Below, in pieces: positions 22,334 to 30,220 of a DNA stretch of 32,850 nucleotides (positions are counted from its first letter, which is position 1; every line of letters begins with the position of its first letter). Position numbers and translations under genes: made by a program. Below the pieces are notes generated by a model that saw nothing but the letters and a program-made list of their open reading frames with translations, had not been told where the DNA came from and made no database searches. The stretch spans positions 1 to 32,850 of the forward strand of contig JAGQYS010000093.1 of NCBI GenBank assembly GCA_020435965.1, written 5' to 3'. The stretch comes from Flavobacteriaceae bacterium (GTDB taxonomy: Bacteria; Bacteroidota; Bacteroidia; Flavobacteriales; Flavobacteriaceae).

Positions 22334-22785
22334 AACAAATAGTACCAAACTGGGATTTACTACCCATAGAAAATGAAGAAGTACCAAATATTGAGGATTT
22401 TAAAGGAAAGCCTTTACTAATTCTGTTTTTTAATCTTGGTTGCCCAGGCTGCAAAGGCAGGGCATTACCTTATGCTAATAGAATAATAGTAGAAAATGGT
22501 AATAAAGTTAATGTGCTTGGTATTCACACGCGTTTTGAAGGACCAGAATACACCAAGTCCGATTTTGATATGGCAAAATTGGAATATCATATCAGATTTC
22601 CGTTTTACATTGATCAGAATATGGCAGAAACCTTCCATAAATATTTGGCAGGAGGAACACCACATTGGATTTTAATAGATAAGGAAGGAAAGTTGGAATA
22701 TTCCATTTTTGGTTCAGACCCAAATAATGCTTTATTACGTCTTGATTTTAAAATAAATGAATTAGTTGGTGAAAAACTAGTTTAA
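22324..22785 (+). CDS. Cytosolic TlpA-like redoxin (CPGC)
   Basis: A 153-residue thioredoxin-fold protein with active site FNLGCPGCKGRALP (C40/C43), GIHTRFEGPEYTK and GGTPHWILIDKEGK. The ATG at 22324 is chosen because similarity to the redoxin at 2671 begins shortly after it. It overlaps the aldo/keto reductase gene by 10 bases, so translation is likely coupled. Unlike the paralog at 2671 it has no signal peptide, so the two could do similar chemistry on different sides of the membrane. Confidence 0.85.
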   Translation: MELKQIVPNWDLLPIENEEVPNIEDFKGKPLLILFFNLGCPGCKGRALPYANRIIVENGNKVNVLGIHTRFEGPEYTKSDFDMAKLEYHIRFPFYIDQNMAETFHKYLAGGTPHWILIDKEGKLEYSIFGSDPNNALLRLDFKINELVGEKLV

Positions 22786-22795
22786 TTATCATGCA

Positions 22796-23179
22796 ATGAA
22801 ATCAGCTATTATTGAAAAACAATACCAACTTTCTTTTAATGAGGTATATCAAAAATTAAGAGATGCTATTGTTTCAAGCGAATTTTTACTGTTGCACGAA
22901 ATAGATACACAAAGCATTGTAAGTAAACATAATGTTGTAATTAAGCCATTAAGGCAGTTATTGTTTTTTCATCCCAAATACATTAAAATAATTGTCGAAA
23001 ATGATGCACTTGCCATAAATGAAATACCTATTAAATTGGTGATTAGGGAAATTGATAATAGCAAAGTAAGTGTAAGTTGCCCTAACCCAACTATTAATTT
23101 AAGCGATTATAATTTGGACAAAAAAATGGCAGAAGAACTTCTACAAAACATTAACAGAATTTTTGATACAGTTTCTTAA
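22796..23179 (+). CDS. DUF302-like protein
   Basis: A 127-residue protein. The pattern SFNEVYQKLRDAIVSSEFLLLHEIDTQSI, then FFHPKYIKIIVENDALAINEIPIKLVIREIDN-VSVSCPNPT resembles DUF302, a small alpha/beta domain of unknown function whose members carry the end motif of an amino acid segment ending in P. One cysteine in VSCPNP is near the end. It is 10 bases from the redoxin and 16 bases from the PPOX-family gene, so all are likely in one operon. Confidence 0.65.
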   Translation: MKSAIIEKQYQLSFNEVYQKLRDAIVSSEFLLLHEIDTQSIVSKHNVVIKPLRQLLFFHPKYIKIIVENDALAINEIPIKLVIREIDNSKVSVSCPNPTINLSDYNLDKKMAEELLQNINRIFDTVS

Positions 23180-23195
23180 AAATAAAACGTAAAAA

Positions 23196-24119
23196 ATGTA
23201 TTCATATCATAAAGGCGAATTATTTGTGCAACAAAAAGCCAATGTTGTAAAGCAAGCTGCCAGAACATCAAGAATTATTCAAGAAGAGGTAGATTTTTAT
23301 GCACAGGGCTTTATACAGAATCAGCTCTTTTGTTTTGTGTCTTCTATGGATAAAAACGGTAAGGTTTGGATTTCAATACTTACAGGAAAAGAAATAGGTT
23401 TTGCAAAGTTTAAAAACAGTAAAGAACTGCAAATAGATTTACAGAATATTCATCAATTTGAAGATGATATTCTCTATAAAAATTTAAAAGAAAATTCTTC
23501 AGTAGGTTTTTTGTTTATCGATTTAGCTACACGACGAAGATTTCGATTAAACGGTAATCTATTTAATACAGAAAATCAACTTAATTTACAAGTAGATTAT
23601 GCCTTTCCTAATTGTCCAAAATATATTCAACAAAGAGCTTTAGATAAATCTATAAACGCTATTCCTGAATATACATCTATAGAGAAAGGTGAAAATTTAC
23701 TACCTAATAAATTAACGGATATTATAAAAAATGCTGATACCTTTTATGTAGGAACTGCTGATAAGAACAATGCTTTAGATGCTTCACACAGAGGCGGACA
23801 ACCTGGTTTCATAGAATTTTTTAAAGATGACGTTTTAAAAATACCAGACTATTCAGGCAATAACATGTTTATTAGTCTTGGTAACATTCATGAAAAACCA
23901 GAAGCAGGTTTGCTTTTTATTGATGATGCCTCAAAATCGTTATTGCAATTACAAGGTAAAGCCACAATAGATTTTAATAATAGCACATTAGAAGATAATA
24001 AAAAAACAGGAGGTACCGGCAGGTTCTGGTATTTTAAAATAGAAGAATATATCTACACAGAAAACATAATGCCATATACTTGGCAGTTGGTTGAGTATTC
24101 GCCTTTTAATCCAAGGTAA
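23196..24119 (+). CDS. Pyridoxamine 5'-phosphate oxidase-related FMN-binding protein
   Basis: A 307-residue protein with two split-barrel halves. The second half shows the better motifs: FYVGTADKNNALDASHRGGQPGFIEF, then NNMFISLGNIHEKPEAGLLFID, as in flavin-binding PNPOx-like proteins. The first half has FCFVSSMDKNGKVWISILTG, an eroded copy of the same fold. Likely a flavoprotein reductase or oxidase with unknown substrate. It ends the 22324-24119 run; a 217-base gap with a promoter-like region follows. Confidence 0.8.
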   Translation: MYSYHKGELFVQQKANVVKQAARTSRIIQEEVDFYAQGFIQNQLFCFVSSMDKNGKVWISILTGKEIGFAKFKNSKELQIDLQNIHQFEDDILYKNLKENSSVGFLFIDLATRRRFRLNGNLFNTENQLNLQVDYAFPNCPKYIQQRALDKSINAIPEYTSIEKGENLLPNKLTDIIKNADTFYVGTADKNNALDASHRGGQPGFIEFFKDDVLKIPDYSGNNMFISLGNIHEKPEAGLLFIDDASKSLLQLQGKATIDFNNSTLEDNKKTGGTGRFWYFKIEEYIYTENIMPYTWQLVEYSPFNPR

Positions 24120-24260
24120 GGAAGGACAGAAATAAAAGTTACTACTTCACCATATTCAATAAATAATTGGAATAAACTTTCCTGATTTACATAGCTGATT
24201 TTAATCAATATATACACTTTTAAAGGAAATTTGTACGCTGTAAAAACAACAATACAATAG

Positions 24261-24288
24261 TAATTTTGTTGTCATAGCATTTATGACA
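24261..24288 (+). promoter_or_regulatory. Candidate promoter with operator palindrome
   Basis: The -7-like box TAATTTTG (24261-24268) is followed at once by the perfect palindrome TGTCATA-GCATT-TATGACA (24270-24288), which would straddle the transcription start. TTTTGT (24264-24269) and ACAAAA (24297-24302) form an outer inverted pair. A TTTG lies about 27 bases upstream, longer than the usual -33 spacing. The unit it would drive starts at 24337. Confidence 0.45.
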
Positions 24289-24336
24289 GTTGCACGACAA
24301 AAGCATTAAAAATTAACAACTAAATCAATATAAATT

Positions 24337-24750
24337 ATGGAACAAAAACCACCTTTCCCACCATTTACAAAAGAAACTGCATTACAAAAAATCCAAGGAG
24401 CAGAAGATGGTTGGAATAGCAAAGATCCAAACAAAGTTGCATTGGCTTACACAGTGGATAGCGAATGGCGTAACAGAGACACCTTTGTAAATGGACGTGA
24501 AGAAATTATTAAATTTCTTTCCAACAAATGGGAAAACGAACTGGATTATAAACTTAAAAAAGAATATTGGGCACATACCGATAATCGCATCGCCGTTCGT
24601 TTTGAATATGAATATAGAAATAAAGAGAACCAATGGTTTAGAGCTTATGGCAACGAGAATTGGGAGTTTAACGAACACGGATTAATGCAACGCCGTTTTG
24701 CCAGCATCAACGATTTGGCAATAGACGAAAGCGAAAGAAAGTTTAAATAA
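24337..24750 (+). CDS. DUF1348 protein (NTF2-like fold)
   Basis: A 137-residue protein with strong DUF1348 features: [65 protein letters not shown], then [16 protein letters not shown]. Full-length for the family; it belongs to the NTF2/SnoaL-like superfamily. The function is unknown, although such proteins are common in stress-related gene sets. It starts a run with 3- to 4-base gaps through to the DUF983 gene. Confidence 0.92.
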   Translation: MEQKPPFPPFTKETALQKIQGAEDGWNSKDPNKVALAYTVDSEWRNRDTFVNGREEIIKFLSNKWENELDYKLKKEYWAHTDNRIAVRFEYEYRNKENQWFRAYGNENWEFNEHGLMQRRFASINDLAIDESERKFK

Positions 24751-24753
24751 ACG

Positions 24754-25551
24754 ATGACTTACAATTTTGATGTAGATAAAATAGTCTCGTATTTAAAGCC
24801 TTATCGAGATACACTTTCAGAAACCTATACTTGGGATGTAAACATAAATCGGTTGGTACCACTTGGCGTATTAACTATAGACGAGTTGTATTTGGCAAAT
24901 ACCAAATCGCCCTACGAAAAAGGCATCTTTATAAAGGAAGTTGTGCCACCTGCACTTAATAAATATTACAAAACAGATGCACAAGCCTTTTACGATTTGT
25001 GTTATTGGGTAATTAGTGATTGGGGCGGAATCAGAGGTTTTAAAAAAGACAATGTACCTACATTAGTAAAAACTTTTTTTGAAAGTAAAAAACCTGCTTT
25101 TGAGCGCATTCCAAGTGCATCAAAAGTGGGTTCTTATTTGTATCCCGAAAGATTTGTAGCATACGATTCGCGTTTGGCATATGCACTAAACTGGGCAATG
25201 CTATATACAGGTGCAACAGACGTATTTTTACCAATTCCATCAGGTAGAAATACAAAATTAGCATCCTATCAGATGGATGTTTTAATTAAACTGAAATATA
25301 AAAATTTATACAAACCAAAATCTTTAAAAGCACTTAATAACAAACAATACATAAAGGAACGCGATAAAAAACTATACGTACCAACCGAAGATGCTTATAT
25401 GGTGCTGATTGATTTAATAAAGAAAATCAACGAGAAATTACATCCTGGAGAAAATGCGAATAAACTTTATATGACAGAAATACTGTTGTTTTCAATAGCA
25501 GACAAGGAAGTTTTTAGAGATATTACGGAAAATGTAAACATTAATTTTTAG
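24754..25551 (+). CDS. Unrecognised protein, 265 aa
   Basis: A soluble 265-residue protein with no motif that I can assign. Features are an N-terminal helical region, the central segment ASKVGSYLYPERFVAYDSRLAYALNW, and a lysine-rich C-terminal half. The phrase SK-x-L-x-P-x-F-x-x-x-D-S recalls OGG-like or HhH-type DNA glycosylases only faintly, which is not enough for a call. The start (ATG 24754) is 4 bases after the DUF1348 stop, and the next gene follows after 3 bases, so it clearly belongs to this operon. Confidence 0.6.
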   Translation: MTYNFDVDKIVSYLKPYRDTLSETYTWDVNINRLVPLGVLTIDELYLANTKSPYEKGIFIKEVVPPALNKYYKTDAQAFYDLCYWVISDWGGIRGFKKDNVPTLVKTFFESKKPAFERIPSASKVGSYLYPERFVAYDSRLAYALNWAMLYTGATDVFLPIPSGRNTKLASYQMDVLIKLKYKNLYKPKSLKALNNKQYIKERDKKLYVPTEDAYMVLIDLIKKINEKLHPGENANKLYMTEILLFSIADKEVFRDITENVNINF

Positions 25552-25554
25552 AGT

Positions 25555-25956
25555 ATGAATTATAGTAAATACAATACACGTTTAGAGCGTATTTTAGATA
25601 TGCCCTTGGCAGATGATGCGATCAGGCAATGGCCTCAAAGTGGAGAATTGGTAAGAAGTAGTCAGCGCATAAACGAAGTAGAATCTCATTTTCAAGGTTT
25701 TAAATTAGGTATTGGCAGGCGCATGTTGTTAGACGATAAATTGGTAGTAGAATGGACCAGTGATTATGGCGACGGAAAATTACATCGTAACGTTACTATT
25801 GCCGAAATCGAAGACGGTAAAGCCAAAAAAGTAACCGATTATTGGGGCGAGCCCTTCAGCATTCCATCTTGGAGAACAGAATTAACAGAGCGTATTCCAG
25901 AATCTTCAAATACGATTTGGCCATCAAAAGAGCAACTTATAGGCGACGATAACTAA
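25555..25956 (+). CDS. NTF2-like (SnoaL-like) protein, 133 aa
   Basis: A 133-residue protein whose C-terminal two thirds fit an NTF2-like barrel: FKLGIGRRMLLDDKLVVEWTSDYGDGKLHRNVTIAEIEDGKAKKVTDYWGEPF split over strands, with a helical N-terminus QWPQSGELVRSSQRINEVESHF. The final part SWRTELTERIP is common in small SnoaL-like proteins. It has the same fold as the neighbour at 24337 and the protein at 9616, but they are not close in sequence. Confidence 0.65.
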   Translation: MNYSKYNTRLERILDMPLADDAIRQWPQSGELVRSSQRINEVESHFQGFKLGIGRRMLLDDKLVVEWTSDYGDGKLHRNVTIAEIEDGKAKKVTDYWGEPFSIPSWRTELTERIPESSNTIWPSKEQLIGDDN

Positions 25957-26790
25957 ATGAAATTCGGTAAAGTAGCCAACCCAGAAACCATAGATTTTTC
26001 TTTGCCTAAAGATTTTACAGTTAATGGAACAGTATTATCAGGTAAAAAGAAAGATAATATTCAAATTTCTATTGGCTATCCAAAATGGAACAAACAGCAG
26101 TTAAGCGGTTTTTATCCAAAAAAAGTAAAAGATGAACTCACTTATTATGCAACCCAGCTTAATGCTATTGAGTTAAATGCCACCTATTATAGAAATTATA
26201 GTCCAGAGCAATACCAAAAATGGGCAGACAAAGTTCCTGATGATTTTAGATTTTATCCTAAAATATCACAATCCATTTCCAGATATAGAAAATTAATAGA
26301 TGTTGACGACAGGGTTGAATACCTTGCAGAAGGCTTGGGTAAATTAGGAGATAAATTAGGTATGGCATTCTTACAAATGGATAATTTTTTTAGTCCAGAT
26401 TATTTTAAAAATCTTGAAAAATTTATTGTAAAATGGCCAAAACAATATCCATTGGCTGTAGAACTTCGCCATAAAGATTGGTTTAATAGTAAGCAAATTA
26501 ATGATGAAGTATATCATTTGTTTAAAGAAAATAAAGTTACTCACGTACTGACTGATACACATGAACGTAGAGATATACTACACATGAAACTTACAACGCC
26601 ACATGCCTTTATTCGTTTTGTAGATGCAGAACACGCATTAGATTATGAGCGTCTCGATGATTGGGTAAGGCAGCTTAAAATATGGATAAATAATGGTTTA
26701 GAAGGCGTTCATTTTTTTATACACAGAAAAGAAGTATTAGAAGAGCCATACCTTATTAATTACATAAAAAAGGAATTAAAAACTATTTAG
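25957..26790 (+). CDS. DUF72 (YecE-like) protein
   Basis: A 277-residue protein of the DUF72 TIM-barrel family. It shows IGYPKWNKQQLSGFYP, LNAIELNATYYRNYSPEQYQKWADKVPDDFRFYPKISQS over two strands, GKLGDKLGMAFLQM, LAVELRHKDWF and THVLTDTHERRD. The biochemical role of DUF72 is unknown; conserved acidic and histidine residues suggest a metal- or nucleotide-related enzyme. Its start touches the stop of the preceding gene. Confidence 0.9.
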   Translation: MKFGKVANPETIDFSLPKDFTVNGTVLSGKKKDNIQISIGYPKWNKQQLSGFYPKKVKDELTYYATQLNAIELNATYYRNYSPEQYQKWADKVPDDFRFYPKISQSISRYRKLIDVDDRVEYLAEGLGKLGDKLGMAFLQMDNFFSPDYFKNLEKFIVKWPKQYPLAVELRHKDWFNSKQINDEVYHLFKENKVTHVLTDTHERRDILHMKLTTPHAFIRFVDAEHALDYERLDDWVRQLKIWINNGLEGVHFFIHRKEVLEEPYLINYIKKELKTI

Positions 26791-26793
26791 CTA

Positions 26794-27039
26794 ATGAATT
26801 TACCAACGATAATAAAAAACAAATGTCCCAGATGTAGAAAAGGAAATGTTTTTAACACAAAATGGAATATCTTATTATTTAAAATTCCTCAAACTAATAA
26901 GAATTGTTCTGTATGTAATTATAAATTTGAGAAGGAAACGGGTTTTTATTTTGGTGCCATGTTTGTAAGCTATTGGTTGGCTGTAGCACAATTTATTGTT
27001 ACGTTTCTAATTTTATATGTTGGATTTAAACAATCATAG
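26794..27039 (+). CDS. DUF983 protein, N-terminal part (cut by in-frame TAG)
   Basis: An 81-residue product with the DUF983 N-terminus: two zinc-ribbon-like pairs (CPRC at 10-13 and CSVC at 38-41), KETGFYFGAMFVSYWLAV and one membrane segment. It ends at TAG (27037-27039), and the next codon in the same frame is ATG of a 41-residue continuation that completes the DUF983 family's C-terminal half. DUF983 proteins are normally about 125 residues, which is the combined length. Either a nonsense mutation or a real two-piece gene with TAGATG re-initiation is possible. Confidence 0.8.
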   Translation: MNLPTIIKNKCPRCRKGNVFNTKWNILLFKIPQTNKNCSVCNYKFEKETGFYFGAMFVSYWLAVAQFIVTFLILYVGFKQS

Positions 27040-27165
27040 ATGACTAGTTTTGTTGGAGTAGTTTTAGTTACAATTTTATTAAGTACCACTAATTACAGAT
27101 TATCAAGAGTAATTTGGATTCATCTGTTTTATAAAAAAAGCGAATTAAAACAAAGGTTAAAATAA
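27040..27165 (+). pseudogene. DUF983 C-terminal part (41 aa) after in-frame stop
   Basis: ATG 27040 to TAA 27165, in the same frame as the upstream part and directly adjacent. It encodes MTSFVGVVLVTILLST, a membrane segment, followed by YRLSRVIWIHLFYKK, the typical C-terminal signature of DUF983 proteins. No base shift is needed; one TAG separates the halves. Whether it is expressed by re-initiation or dead is open. Confidence 0.75.
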
Positions 27166-27180
27166 AACAACTAATAATTT

Positions 27181-28428
27181 ATGCTACAATCTCTTTCAAT
27201 CATTTTTGGTCTTGCCGCACTTTTTAGTTTTATTAATTTTAAATGGCTACGCCTTCCAAATACTATTGGTCTCATGATAATGAGTATTATTCTTGTTATT
27301 ATACTTCATTTGTTGAATCCTATTTTCCCAGAAGTATTCAACTACTTCTGCCAAATTATTTACAATGCTGATTTTAAAAATTTACTTTTTAATGGCTTAT
27401 TAAGCTTCTTGCTCTTTGCAGGTGCGATTCATATAGACCTTTCAGATTTAAAAAAAGAAAAATGGTCTGTATTTATATTCGCTACATTAGGAACCTTAAT
27501 ATCTACCGTTTTGATTGGTGGATTGATATTTGGGCTCTCAAAGCTTTTAAATATAGATTTGCCTTTTATCTATGCTTTACTTTTTGGTGCGCTCATTTCA
27601 CCCACAGACCCAATTGCCGTATTATCAATTTTAAAGAAAACGAGCATTTCTAAAAGCCTACAATTAAAAATTGAAGGAGAATCATTATTTAATGATGGTA
27701 TTGGCGTTGTAGTTTTTTCTGGTCTGTTATTACTCTTACCAATGGAAGAGATGCAAACAAATACGGAAATTGCATCAGAAATTGGATTGTTGTTTCTAGA
27801 AGAGGTTATTGGAGGTTTGGTTTATGGCGCTATTCTTGGCTTTATAGGCTACAAACTCATTAAAAGTAGTTGCCAAAATGGTCAATTAGCGGTTGTATTA
27901 AGTCTAGCCATTGTAATGACTGGCTATTCCTTTGCACAGGTATTACATATATCTGGTCCACTTGCAATGGTGGTTGCTGGTTTAATTATAGGTAACAAAC
28001 TTAATTTAAATGCCATGAACGCACCCAAAGCCATTAATCTACTTAATGAAATTTGGGAAGTGCTAGATGAAGTGTTAAACGGAATTCTATTTGTACTTAT
28101 TGGGCTATCATTACACTTGTTAAAGTTTGATAAATTAACTATCATTTTAGGGTTGTCTGCCATTGTAATCGTCTTATTGTCTCGTTTTATTGCTGTATTT
28201 TCTACCTACTCATTATTAAAGCACAAAGATGATATGTCACCAATAAGCACAGTCAAAATGCTGACTTGGGGAGGATTGCGTGGAGGAATTTCTATTGCAC
28301 TAGCATTAAGTTTAGGAAATTATCCATATGGTACAACCATAATAGCTGTTACTTACATTGTGGTTTTGTTTTCAATTTTAGTACAAGGCCTATCAATTGG
28401 GAAACTAGTAAAAAAACTTTACGCATAG
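27181..28428 (+). CDS. Na+/H+ antiporter (CPA1 family, NhaP-like)
   Basis: A 415-residue inner-membrane protein with about 12 hydrophobic segments. Typical CPA1 motifs are [54 protein letters not shown] and [20 protein letters not shown]. It exchanges Na+ for H+ and would control cytoplasmic pH and sodium. The long cytosolic C-terminal domain of larger NhaP proteins is missing. The gene starts 15 bases after the DUF983 end. Confidence 0.94.
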   Translation: MLQSLSIIFGLAALFSFINFKWLRLPNTIGLMIMSIILVIILHLLNPIFPEVFNYFCQIIYNADFKNLLFNGLLSFLLFAGAIHIDLSDLKKEKWSVFIFATLGTLISTVLIGGLIFGLSKLLNIDLPFIYALLFGALISPTDPIAVLSILKKTSISKSLQLKIEGESLFNDGIGVVVFSGLLLLLPMEEMQTNTEIASEIGLLFLEEVIGGLVYGAILGFIGYKLIKSSCQNGQLAVVLSLAIVMTGYSFAQVLHISGPLAMVVAGLIIGNKLNLNAMNAPKAINLLNEIWEVLDEVLNGILFVLIGLSLHLLKFDKLTIILGLSAIVIVLLSRFIAVFSTYSLLKHKDDMSPISTVKMLTWGGLRGGISIALALSLGNYPYGTTIIAVTYIVVLFSILVQGLSIGKLVKKLYA

Positions 28429-28445
28429 ATTAAGAATTATATCCA

Positions 28446-28466
28446 TATACAAGTGAAACTTGTATA
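28446..28466. promoter_or_regulatory. Perfect 21-bp palindrome TATACAAGT-GAA-ACTTGTATA
   Basis: Nine-base arms are exactly complementary, with a 3-base centre. It lies between the antiporter stop and the DUF427 start, about 57 bases upstream of the latter. No T-run follows, so an operator or RNA stem is more likely than a terminator. A TAATTTTG box (28489-28496) follows 22 bases downstream. The inner hexamers recur in the 1345-1361 palindrome. Confidence 0.5.
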
Positions 28467-28522
28467 AGTACAATAGGTAGAATACCTTTAATTTTGATGT
28501 ATAATTTAAAACATAAAAAAAC

Positions 28523-28804
28523 ATGAAAGCAATTTGGAATAATAAAGTCATCGCAGAAAGCGACAATACAGTAGAAGTAGAAGGTAATCATTACTTTCCC
28601 CCTAATAGTATTACAGAAGGTGTGTTAAAAGAAAGTAATCTATCTTCAAGATGTCCTTGGAAGGGACAAGCCTCTTATTATTCAATTGAAGTAAACGGAG
28701 AAACTAATAAAGATGCCGCTTGGTATTACAAACAACCATCAGACGCAGCAAAAGAAATAAAAGACCACATTGCCTTTTGGCGAGGTGTTGAAGTAACAGA
28801 ATAA
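28523..28804 (+). CDS. DUF427 protein (short form)
   Basis: A 93-residue protein with the DUF427 pattern VEVEGNHYFPPNSI, SSRCPWKGQASYYSIEVNG and AAWYYKQP, and a usual family length. It resembles the core of the 188-residue DUF427 protein at 7663-8229. The function is unknown. A promoter-like box precedes it, and the gene starts a run with small gaps or overlaps that continues to the window end. Confidence 0.93.
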   Translation: MKAIWNNKVIAESDNTVEVEGNHYFPPNSITEGVLKESNLSSRCPWKGQASYYSIEVNGETNKDAAWYYKQPSDAAKEIKDHIAFWRGVEVTE

Positions 28805-28810
28805 GGGGTT

Positions 28811-29203
28811 ATGACAGAATGGTACTTGCCCATAACCATACTTCCAGCACTTGGGATGCTTATTTTATCAACGACAAGCCAAATGATGACTTTGAGTTCT
28901 GAAATTAATGTGCTTTTAAGCAATAAATGTACAGATTTTGAACATTTAATAGCACACAAAAAAATAAAACAACTCGGCTTATTAACACGCTCTAGCGCAT
29001 TACTATATTTGGCTGCTGGTATTTATGTTCTATCGGGGATATTAGGAGCTTTATTACATAACGAATCATTGTTAGACGCACCTAGTCTGTTGCTTTATGG
29101 AGGCACCATTTTAGTGTTTATTGCATTTGTGCTTCTTATTACCTATGACTTTAAAGCAGTAGGTATTCGCAAAATGCAATTTAACAACAACCATAACTTA
29201 TAA
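28811..29203 (+). CDS. DUF2721-like membrane protein
   Basis: A 130-residue protein with three predicted membrane segments: an N-terminal one (YLPITILPALGMLILS), a second (LTRSSALLYLAAGIYVLSGILGALL) and a third (LLLYGGTILVFIAFVLLI). The pattern of a first TM followed by a charged stretch KKIKQLGLLTRSS is like DUF2721 proteins, but I am not certain. It is 6 bases from DUF427 and 10 bases from Dps. Confidence 0.55.
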   Translation: MTEWYLPITILPALGMLILSTTSQMMTLSSEINVLLSNKCTDFEHLIAHKKIKQLGLLTRSSALLYLAAGIYVLSGILGALLHNESLLDAPSLLLYGGTILVFIAFVLLITYDFKAVGIRKMQFNNNHNL

Positions 29204-29213
29204 ATTAACAATT

Positions 29214-29687
29214 ATGAAAACTACAAATAGAATTGGATTAAAAACAGAAGAAGCTAAAGTTTTAGCCGAAAAATTAAACGTATTACTTGCAGATTATTCT
29301 CTGTTTTATCAAAATACAAGAGGATTTCATTGGAATATAAAAGGAGATAAATTCTTTGAACTACATGGTAAATTTGAAGAACTTTACAACAACCTTTTTA
29401 TTAAAATAGATGATATTGCAGAACGTATTTTAACCCTTGGCTATAATCCAAACCATAACTTTACAGATTATTTAAAAGTTTCAGAAGTTAAAGAAGCAAC
29501 AGAAGTTCAAAATGGAATTGCAGCTGTTGAAAATATATTAAATACATTTAAGTCTTTATTAATTAAACAACGCGAAATTTTAGTACTTTCTAATGACGCT
29601 GATGATGAAGGTACTAACTCTTTAATGAGCGATTATATTACCGAACAAGAAAAATTAGTTTGGATGTATTCAGCCTTTCTCAATTAA
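29214..29687 (+). CDS. dps: Dps ferritin-like DNA-protection protein
   Basis: A 157-residue Dps. The ferroxidase residues are seen in FHWNIKG (H39), LHGKFEELYNN (H51) and KIDDIAERI (D66/D67, E70). Dps oxidises Fe(II) with hydrogen peroxide and stores it in a 12-subunit shell, which limits hydroxyl radical damage and protects DNA. The C-terminus is short and without a lysine-rich tail. The stop codon overlaps the start of the divergent MsrA gene (TAATG). Confidence 0.95.
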   Translation: MKTTNRIGLKTEEAKVLAEKLNVLLADYSLFYQNTRGFHWNIKGDKFFELHGKFEELYNNLFIKIDDIAERILTLGYNPNHNFTDYLKVSEVKEATEVQNGIAAVENILNTFKSLLIKQREILVLSNDADDEGTNSLMSDYITEQEKLVWMYSAFLN

Positions 29688-30220
29688 TGAGTAAACTAAA
29701 TAAAATAGGGTTTGGTGGTGGTTGCCATTGGTGTACCGAAGCTGTTTTTCAGCATTTAAAAGGTGTTAAAAAAGTAGAACAAGGTTGGATAGCTTCAGAC
29801 AAGGATAATGCCATGTTTTCTGAAGCGGTTATCGTTCATTTTAACCCCGAAGAAATTCCGTTGAAAGTATTGGTGGAAGTACACTTGCATACGCACAAAA
29901 GCACATCAAAGCACAGTATGCGAACAAAATATCGTTCTGCGATTTATACATTCGAGAATGTCCAACATGACCCAGTAAAAACAATAGTTCTTGAGTTACA
30001 ATCGCAGTTCGAAAATCAGCTCATAACAAAAGTGATTCCTTTTAAAGAATTTAAAGCTTCAGGAGAACAGATTGTAAACTATTACAAAAAAAACCCTGCA
30101 AAGCCTTTTTGTGAAACATTTATAAATCCGAAACTAAAATTATTACTCAAAAAGTTTAATAAGTATGCTAAAACCGACGAATTAGAACACCTTAATTTAA
30201 CAGAAAATGCGAACCAATAG
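29687..30220 (+). CDS. Divergent MsrA-family protein (GCHWCTE)
   Basis: A 177-residue MsrA relative. ATG 29687 is used, since it overlaps the dps stop by one base and puts the active site at the normal distance. The motif reads [12 protein letters not shown]: catalytic C13 and E18 are kept but the usual F of GCFW is histidine (H14). [19 protein letters not shown] replaces the HNPTT-GSQYRS block, EDYHQ is missing, and C142 in KPFCETF matches the recycling cysteine position. It may reduce another sulfoxide, or work with low activity. It overlaps the hydrolase-OsmC gene by 14 bases. Confidence 0.85.
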   Translation: MSKLNKIGFGGGCHWCTEAVFQHLKGVKKVEQGWIASDKDNAMFSEAVIVHFNPEEIPLKVLVEVHLHTHKSTSKHSMRTKYRSAIYTFENVQHDPVKTIVLELQSQFENQLITKVIPFKEFKASGEQIVNYYKKNPAKPFCETFINPKLKLLLKKFNKYAKTDELEHLNLTENANQ

